NCBI GenBank assembly: GCA_016786595.1
Contig: JAEUWB010000059.1
Coordinates: forward strand, 1-64,000
DNA from: a bacterium
GTDB taxonomy: Bacteria; Bdellovibrionota_C; UBA2361; SZUA-149; JAEUWB01
Length of the DNA stretch: 64,000 nt
Reading direction: 5' to 3'
Shown here: piece by piece, positions 58,865 through 64,000 of the stretch
Layout: each line of letters starts with the position of its first letter
Numbering within the stretch: position 1 is the stretch's first letter
Position numbers and translations under genes: made by a program
Notes under the pieces: generated by a model
The model's database searches: none
What the model was told of the DNA's origin: nothing
Seen by the model: only the letters and a program-made list of their open reading frames with translations

Positions 58865-59310
58865 GGTTTTGTAAAATAAACTAGTGTAGTGCGTTCATCT
58901 GGACGCGTGCCCCAGCTAATCGATAAATCGACACGCCGCAGCGCGTCCTCATTTTTTGCCACAGGAATTTTTTGGACTTCAAGCTCGTAGCGCCATCCGC
59001 GAAGTTGTTCTTTTTCCTGAGATTTAGTAGCGTCATTAAGAATTTTTAGCTCGCGCAGGCGATCTACCAGGTTGCCGGCCTTACGACCGGGGTCTGGTGC
59101 GGCTTTGTCGATTTCTATCATCGACATAATTTTTTTTGCGTAGAGACTAGCTTTGAAGCGCTTAGCTTCACGATCGTAGGCTTGCAGGTAATTTGTGTTC
59201 ATCACCAGCAAGGTAATCAGCGCTAAACCGAGAATAGCTACAGAGACAGCAATTTCCACTAGCGTGAAACCGGAACTGCTTTGCGCGCTGGTGTGCTTGC
59301 TTAATTTCAA
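58861..59310 (-). CDS. gspI: Type II secretion minor pseudopilin GspI
   Basis: The 149-residue protein has the prepilin signal QSSSG|FTLVEIAVSVAILG, then a head of about 100 residues with ASLYAKKIMSMIE and RRVDLSISWG. The length and place between gspH and gspJ identify GspI, which nucleates the tip with GspJ. It overlaps both neighbours by 4 bp. Confidence 0.88.
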   Translation of the reverse strand: MKLSKHTSAQSSSGFTLVEIAVSVAILGLALITLLVMNTNYLQAYDREAKRFKASLYAKKIMSMIEIDKAAPDPGRKAGNLVDRLRELKILNDATKSQEKEQLRGWRYELEVQKIPVAKNEDALRRVDLSISWGTRPDERTTLVYFTKP

Positions 59311-60032
59311 AATATCACCTTCTTGCCATCCGGCGATCGTAGTCCTGAAATTAATTCGACCTTACTCTTGGCGGGACTAAGAAAAATAGAGTAGGGCTGG
59401 TCATTTAGTGTCAAATAGATCACAGTCGCTTCGTTTGTGCCTTGATCGCTAATGCGGATATATGCTTCGCCACGCATTTTCTCGTCATGGGGTGTCACTA
59501 CTGCTTTAACCTTTACTCCCACAGGTAAGACTCGCTCCTCGGCTAAGCTTGGAAACTCTAATGGGGGCGTGAGTCTCACACCGGTTTCTTGGTCGCGAAA
59601 GCGAAAGGCATAAAACAAGGCCTCTAAATCTCCTGCTTGACGTTTCTCCTCTGCCACAAGTTCTTCAGAGAATGACTGCTTGTCCGCAAGTATGCGCTTT
59701 TGGTTGCGACGCTTTTTTTCTGAGTCCAAGCGCAAGTTCTGCAATAAATCAACTTGCTGAATTTCTTCGGGAGGTAGCGGAACTTCTCTCAGGACTCGGT
59801 AAGACTGACGATCAAGATCGAAAGCAATACGATAAGACTCCTGCCGGGCACTAGATTCGCTAAGTAGCAATTGCCAGGTATCAACGAGTCGGCGCGCATC
59901 GCTCTTTTGTTGCCAAGAATTAATCACCCCGAAGCGTGAGAGCGCCAAGCCACTGATCACCAAGATTAAAGTGACGACTGCCAGAAGTTCTAATAAAGTA
60001 AAACCACCGTCAGCATCTTGCTTGATTTTCAT
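59307..60032 (-). CDS. gspH: Type II secretion minor pseudopilin GspH
   Basis: The 241-residue protein has the prepilin signal DADGG|FTLLELLAVVTLIL and a head rich in charged residues (EKKRRNQKRILADKQSFSEE). GspH is usually about 160-190 residues; the extra length is the charged mid-section. It lies between gspG and gspI as in canonical operons. Confidence 0.82.
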   Translation of the reverse strand: MKIKQDADGGFTLLELLAVVTLILVISGLALSRFGVINSWQQKSDARRLVDTWQLLLSESSARQESYRIAFDLDRQSYRVLREVPLPPEEIQQVDLLQNLRLDSEKKRRNQKRILADKQSFSEELVAEEKRQAGDLEALFYAFRFRDQETGVRLTPPLEFPSLAEERVLPVGVKVKAVVTPHDEKMRGEAYIRISDQGTNEATVIYLTLNDQPYSIFLSPAKSKVELISGLRSPDGKKVIF

Positions 60033-60073
60033 TGGCAGCTCGGTAGCGCTAGCGCAATTAGAGTATAGTTTCT

Positions 60074-60526
60074 TTATGGCTGAACCGTGGCATCTTGATT
60101 TGTTCCTTCGCCACCTTCAGCTCCATCCGCGCCAAGAGATTTTAATCTAAAGGTGCGGTTATTATTTTGCGTTTCGTATTGATAAGGTGTGCCGTAAACA
60201 TCAAACAGTGAATCTTCATCTGTTAAGGCAACGAAAATTTTCCCTGATTTTTGGATTTCACTTGAACCCTTGATTAACTCTTGTAGGCTTCCAGGGTAGC
60301 GTCCGTACTCTGTGCGAAAGAGTTCGATATCGCTTTTGAGTTTTTCCATTTTTGTTGCGTTGAGCTTTACTTTTGCAGCATCGCTCTTGCCAAAAACACC
60401 CTTGGCCACAATTCCAAAAACTAAGCTAATTAAGACGATGACCACCATGATTTCGACAAGTGTCATCCCGCGGGAGGAGTAGATACTGGTCAGAGAACGT
60501 GGCGAAGTTTTATGTAAAAAATTCAT
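60074..60526 (-). CDS. gspG: Type II secretion major pseudopilin GspG
   Basis: The 150-residue protein has the prepilin signal SSRG|MTLVEIMVVIVLISLV, TEYGRYPGSLQELIKGS, and the C-terminal FDVYGTPYQYE with SLGADGAEGGEGTN, the calcium-binding loop that marks GspG. It polymerises into the pseudopilus that pushes substrates through the outer membrane. No gspC, D, E or F is in the window, so those genes lie elsewhere. The operon reads G-H-I-J-L-M-N. Confidence 0.93.
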   Translation of the reverse strand: MNFLHKTSPRSLTSIYSSRGMTLVEIMVVIVLISLVFGIVAKGVFGKSDAAKVKLNATKMEKLKSDIELFRTEYGRYPGSLQELIKGSSEIQKSGKIFVALTDEDSLFDVYGTPYQYETQNNNRTFRLKSLGADGAEGGEGTNQDATVQP

Positions 60527-60638
60527 AGTTTTATACCTTAATTAAGAACTTGATTTATACTCCAATTCGCCAGTTCTGGGCAATTTTAAACATTTTTCAG
60601 ATAGCCGGGAATAAATCCAGGGTTAGAGTAGAGCATCC

Positions 60639-61004
60639 TTAGGGTGCTTGGTGAATAATTTCACCGGACTTAATTGTCATTAAGCAGCTATTTGCCGTGA
60701 TCTGATAGAGCCATTCGTCTAAAACACGGGGAGCTTCTTCGTGCGTGCGAAAAATACCGACTGGCTTGCCGCTTTGCATTAAGAGCGTTTGGTCGTCCTC
60801 GAGATTTTGCAGAGCTTTGACTGTGTCCTGATAAGCATCCCAATTGCGGACAGCCTTGCCTGCGGCACCGTAAACGACTAGATTTTGTGGATCTTCGGCA
60901 ACGGCGCTATCAAGATTATTCATGAGCATGCACAGTGCTGCTTCTTGATGCCAACCATTGCAGGTTAGAGTTGTGCCAGTTGGAGCTTTAATCGAATGAC
61001 TCAT
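60639..61004 (-). pseudogene. hutU: N-terminal fragment of urocanate hydratase
   Basis: From the ATG at 61004 the 121-residue frame reads [20 protein letters not shown], then [20 protein letters not shown], then [16 protein letters not shown] and [20 protein letters not shown]. This is the highly conserved N-terminus of HutU. HutU is about 550 residues. Here similarity stops after APRVL, the remaining 26 residues are unrelated, and a stop follows. No further HutU sequence is seen downstream in any frame that was checked by eye. The rest of the NAD-binding enzyme is therefore missing. It is divergent from the ftcD gene of the same histidine-degradation pathway. The high conservation of the remnant suggests recent truncation, or a short protein still under selection. 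Confidence 0.8.
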
Positions 61005-61155
61005 TTTTAAAATGCACAATTTCTTTGATTGCATTTGCAGAAACATGCCTCGTATGCGAAGTGTTCATGCAAGCGCAATCCGTAGGTTGAAAAAGTGTTA
61101 AAATAATAGTTTTTATAAAGTTTTCAAGTCCTACGAGTAGATATTTTGAGCGTTT

Positions 61156-62838
61156 ATGAGAAAAATTATCGAATGTGTCCCAAATATTAGTGAAGGTCGT
61201 GATCAGGAGAAAATTAAGGCAATTGTCGATGCTGCAGCGCGTGTGCCTGGAGTGACAATGCTCGACGTTGATTCTGGTGCTGATACAAATAGAACCGTGA
61301 TTACTTTTGCAGGCAGCCCACAAGCGGTCTTGGACGGCGCCTTTGAACTGATCAAATCAGCAGCAAGTCTAATCGACATGCGTCAGCACAAAGGTGAGCA
61401 CCCGCGGATGGGAGCAACTGACGTCTGCCCATTTGTGCCAGTCTCGGGAGTGACGATGGAAGAGTGCGCCGAGCTTGCCCGTAAATTGGGCGAACGGGTT
61501 GGGTCAGAACTTAAAATTCCAGTTTATCTCTATGAAGCTGCTGCTAGTCGGCCTGAGCGCAAGAGTTTAGCTGAAATCCGTAAAGGTGAATATGAGGCAT
61601 TGGAGGAAAAACTTAGGGACGTTTTCTGGAAACCTGATTTTGGTCCGGCAATTTTCAACGCCCAGGCCGGAGCTAGTGTAATTGGAGCGCGACCTTTTTT
61701 AATTGCCTACAACATCAATTTAAATACTAAAAATAAGAAGTTAGCGACTGAGCTTGCTCAGGAAATCCGCGAGATCGGAAAACCAGTGCGGGATGCAAAC
61801 GGTGAAATCGTCAAAGACAGTAAGGGCGAGAAAGTAATGCAGCCGGGACGCTTTAAGGAGTGCCGCGCCGTTGGTTGGTATATTGAAACTTTTGGTTGTG
61901 CCCAGGTTTCAATTAATCTCACAAACTATCAAGTGACTAACATGCAACATGTTTTTGACGCATGCGATGAGCTTGCTAGAGCTAAAGGCTTACGTGTGAC
62001 TGGAAGTGAGCTTGTAGGGCTTGTGCCCAAGCAAGCGCTACTTGAGGCCGGTCTCCATTATGCGAACAAGCAAGGCGCTTTTACGGCACAAAGCGAGAGT
62101 GCGCTTTTACAACTTGCGGTGCGTTCACTGGGCTTAGCTGAGCTTGCGCCGTTTAACATTAGTGAGCGAGTTTTAGAGGAGAAGCTGAAAATGCCTACAC
62201 CTTTAGCGGATATGACAATCACTCAGTTTGTCGATGAATTAGCTTCGGATTCTGTTGCTCCAGGGGGCGGTAGTGTAGCGGCGCTGGCTGGTGCTTTAGC
62301 TGGAGCCTTAGCGGCAATGGTTTGTGCGCTGAGCCACTCTAAACCAAAATTGGCAGATCAACATGCCCGCTATTTAGATCTGGGGTTAATTGCACAACAC
62401 ATTAAGGATCGCTCCTTGAAGGCAATTGATGATGACACCAGCGCCTTTAATGCTGTGATTGCAGCAATGCGCGCTGTGCCTAAGGGGGTAGCGAAAGATT
62501 CGGTTGAATACCTCCAGGGTCGAGGAAAAGTAGAACTTGCTTATCAACGCGCAATTGATGTGCCTTTTAGTGTAGTGCGCTTGGCAGCTGAGGCATTGGA
62601 AATTGGCCGAGATATCGCCAAGTATGGCCTTGAACAAGCGCTGAGTGATGTTGCTGTGGCGGGACTGATGGCCAAAGCGGCACTGATTGGTGCAGGCTAT
62701 AATGTAAAAATTAATCTCAAAGAAATCAGTGACCAAGCTTACGTGACTAAGTCACTTGCTGAATTGCAAGATCTAACAGCTCAGGCAGAGAAGAGTCTCA
62801 GTGAATTATTGAAAGTTGTTGATCAGAGATTAAGCTAG
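61156..62838 (+). CDS. ftcD: Bifunctional glutamate formimidoyltransferase / formimidoyltetrahydrofolate cyclodeaminase
   Basis: The 560-residue protein has the transferase at about 1-330: KIIECVPNISEGRDQEKI, GADTNRTVITFAG, and KGEHPRMGATDVCPFVPV with catalytic His82. The cyclodeaminase lies at about 350-560: MTITQFVDELASDSVAPGGG, then SVAALAGALAGALAAMVCAL. It moves the formimino group of formiminoglutamate from histidine breakdown to tetrahydrofolate and releases ammonia to give methenyl-THF. This fused form is known in animals and in some bacteria. An insertion of about 25 residues (GKPVRDANGEIVKDSKGEKV) lies near 210. The only other histidine-degradation gene here is the truncated hutU. 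Confidence 0.94.
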   Translation: MRKIIECVPNISEGRDQEKIKAIVDAAARVPGVTMLDVDSGADTNRTVITFAGSPQAVLDGAFELIKSAASLIDMRQHKGEHPRMGATDVCPFVPVSGVTMEECAELARKLGERVGSELKIPVYLYEAAASRPERKSLAEIRKGEYEALEEKLRDVFWKPDFGPAIFNAQAGASVIGARPFLIAYNINLNTKNKKLATELAQEIREIGKPVRDANGEIVKDSKGEKVMQPGRFKECRAVGWYIETFGCAQVSINLTNYQVTNMQHVFDACDELARAKGLRVTGSELVGLVPKQALLEAGLHYANKQGAFTAQSESALLQLAVRSLGLAELAPFNISERVLEEKLKMPTPLADMTITQFVDELASDSVAPGGGSVAALAGALAGALAAMVCALSHSKPKLADQHARYLDLGLIAQHIKDRSLKAIDDDTSAFNAVIAAMRAVPKGVAKDSVEYLQGRGKVELAYQRAIDVPFSVVRLAAEALEIGRDIAKYGLEQALSDVAVAGLMAKAALIGAGYNVKINLKEISDQAYVTKSLAELQDLTAQAEKSLSELLKVVDQRLS

Positions 62839-62892
62839 GGTAGTTAGACTGATTGTTAAAATAAATGTCGTTTGAGCTTGTAGTTTCGGCAC

Positions 62893-62997
62893 TCAGTCTA
62901 ACTGTCCAGTAAACTGATTTTACTGGACAAAATAAACATATACCCGTTGCCGAAAGTTTCGTTAACCGAAAAAACTTTTGGCAACGGAACGGGTATA
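62893..62997. repeat. Two-hairpin intergenic repeat, right copy
   Basis: This matches 351-441 from TCAGTCTAACTGTCCAG onward. Hairpin 1 is TGTCCAGTAAA/TTTTACTGGACA. Hairpin 2 is TATACCCGTTGCCGAAAGTT against AACTTTTGGCAACGGAACGG plus GTATA, longer and less decayed than in the left copy. It starts 55 bp after the ftcD stop. Confidence 0.8.
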
Positions 62998-63036
62998 GGG
63001 GATAAATAACACTGAGCAATTAAAAATGTCCTAATC

Positions 63037-63172
63037 CTAGAGATGAGGAGCTACTCGCAATCGAAGTTTTTTGAAATCTGAGTCGAGAGTGAAGATCTCA
63101 TCTAGATTTAATGCTTTTACAAGGACCGCTGTTGCTGGAAAAGTAACCCCGTACCCACGGCCATTAAGTTAA
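63037..63172 (-). pseudogene. C-terminal remnant of a PIN-domain toxin
   Basis: On the minus strand an open stretch ending at TAG (63037-63039) reads GVTFPATAVLVKALNLDEIF, then TLDSDFKKLRLRVAPHL. The 'ATA..v.al..d.i.TlDsDF' pattern is the end of a PIN domain with its last catalytic Asp. The N-terminal part with the first catalytic residues is absent. A palindromic repeat begins about 19 bp upstream and may have interrupted the gene. No antitoxin is seen beside it. Confidence 0.65.
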
Positions 63173-63190
63173 GGGAAGCAGGTAAGTCCT

Positions 63191-63306
63191 CGTCATTTCG
63201 AGCGAAACGAAGTGTAGTCGAGAAATCTCCAAATTCTTCAAGAAATACAATTGGAGATCTCTCCACTTCGCCCTGAGTAAACTCAGGACTTCGGTCGAGA
63301 TGACGG
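63191..63306. repeat. Palindromic repeat of the GTCATTTCGAGCGAAACGAAG type
   Basis: CGTCATTTCGAGCGAAACGA at 63191 onward to CTCCAA (63232) mirrors TTGGAGATCTCTCCACTTCG to GAGATGACGG (63251-63306), with a 14-bp insertion CCTGAGTAAACTCAGG in the right arm that is itself palindromic. This is a second repeat family, distinct from GTCATTGCGAGG. No gene is seen from 63173 to 63506. Confidence 0.8.
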
Positions 63307-63506
63307 CCTTATAATCCTTAACTTAATAATCTAACACTGCACCCAGTGCGTAAAAATACGGGCTGATAGAACTATAAAATTCAGGATTTTCTTACAGATC
63401 TAAAGATAAAGGAAAGCTTGGAGATAAAAAAAACGAAAAATATCAGAAAAAAGATTTTCTGGGCGCCTTGTGCTCTACAAAGCGCCCAGAATAAGTGTCT
63501 TGCAGT

Positions 63507-64000
63507 CTAGGCTCCGGCAGGATTTGCCAGTTCTGGAGCCCAAGCACCGTCGAGCATGATTGGATGTTCAGTGCCACTTGCATCAAATCCAAAGACACAA
63601 GTCTGATCGCATCCCCACATGCCATCGACATGTGTTTTTGCTTGAGCTAATCCGCGTTCAGCCAATTCAGCGGCAGTGAGAGAAGCTCCGTCTTCGAAAG
63701 CAGCGCTATAGCCATTGCCAAACGCCCAGTGACATGCAGCATTCTCGTCAAAGAGAATATGCCACCAGATCATGTTCTCTAGATAGACCGGAGTATTCCT
63801 GTCGGCAAGAGCGAACTCTCCACCTCGTCCCGCTCCTTCACGGGCGATCAACTGAGCAAAGGCCTCTTTGCCTGACTCGGCATCCCACTCAACGATTTCG
63901 CCGTCCTTGTACGTGACGACTAGACCAATAACAGGAACACCTTCGACCATAAACGGCCGGTGCATTTTGAGTGTGCCGTTTGCGGTACGCCAATCGGGTG
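63507..64000 (-). CDS. C-terminal part of an M29-family aminopeptidase (partial)
   Basis: The frame is open to the right edge (PDWRTANGTLKMHRPF upstream of the first internal Met), so the N-terminal two-thirds lies outside. LFDENAACHWAFGNGYSAAF matches the 'FDENA..H.A.G..Y' metal-binding motif of M29 enzymes (AmpS/PepS, T aminopeptidase). AKTHVDGMWGCDQ followed by GTEHPIMLDGAW matches the end of the fold. Members are metallo-aminopeptidases of broad specificity. The family call is firm; activity depends on the part not seen. Confidence 0.85.
   Translation of the reverse strand, partial: PDWRTANGTLKMHRPFMVEGVPVIGLVVTYKDGEIVEWDAESGKEAFAQLIAREGAGRGGEFALADRNTPVYLENMIWWHILFDENAACHWAFGNGYSAAFEDGASLTAAELAERGLAQAKTHVDGMWGCDQTCVFGFDASGTEHPIMLDGAWAPELANPAGA

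Overview
The window reads as a bacterial chromosome from a diderm (Gram-negative) organism of moderate GC. Lipoprotein signals, a type II secretion operon that includes the GspN component typical of deltaproteobacterial-grade lineages, the futalosine menaquinone route, a giant 'GDH_2-type' NAD-glutamate dehydrogenase and the AmgK/MurU cell-wall recycling pair together suggest a delta-proteobacteria-like or Bdellovibrionota/Myxococcota-like lineage. No rRNA or marker gene in the window fixes the taxon, so this is inference.

Layout. 1-1060: the end of a membrane-protein gene, a two-hairpin repeat and an orphan pilin-like gene. 1160-12996 (minus strand): a long, tightly packed type IV secretion/conjugation operon whose order (TraL-like, TraE, TraK, TraB, TraV-like, then TraC) matches the F-plasmid core. 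It carries an added DotD-like lipoprotein, two paralogous small lipoproteins, a PH-domain membrane protein, a coiled-coil/SH3b protein and an M23 peptidase. 13408-14601: a protein made of eleven 28- or 36-residue helical repeats. 15300-20376 (plus): a large membrane protein, a VirD4/DotL-type coupling ATPase and an unknown gene, which form the second arm of the secretion locus. No relaxase, TraG/TraN/TraU/TraH or pilin of F type is seen, so the role (conjugation or protein secretion) is open.

20385-30825: a GT39-type glycosyltransferase, a TPR protein, and a menaquinone operon: ubiE/menG, ubiX, a radical-SAM-like paralogue without its cysteines, mqnE, and an mqnA-mqnC fusion. Then come rsmI and amgK-murU, the MurNAc kinase and uridylyltransferase. 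31120-39440: a Cas4-like membrane protein, NAD-glutamate dehydrogenase, a NamZ (DUF1343) N-acetylmuramidase with no visible signal peptide that may feed AmgK/MurU, a DUF971 protein and a polyprenyl diphosphate synthase.

39500-43770 is rich in repeats and holds tRNA-Glu, tRNA-Lys and tRNA-Gly. Each is followed by a degenerate duplicate of its own 3' end, and for Glu and Lys the duplicate is joined to the same GC-rich hairpin. Between them sit an esterase, rsmD, coaD and a GIY-YIG gene. 43774-55059: a PIG-L deacetylase, an acyl carrier protein, an M42 peptidase, purF, vapBC, two small cysteine-rich secreted proteins, two ABC transporters, a helical-repeat periplasmic protein and a winged-helix-like protein. 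55091-60526: a type II secretion operon gspG-H-I-J-L-M-N with no gspK. 60639-64000: an N-terminal fragment of urocanate hydratase, a bifunctional formimidoyltransferase-cyclodeaminase, a second copy of the left-end repeat, a PIN-toxin remnant, a palindromic repeat and the end of an M29 aminopeptidase gene.
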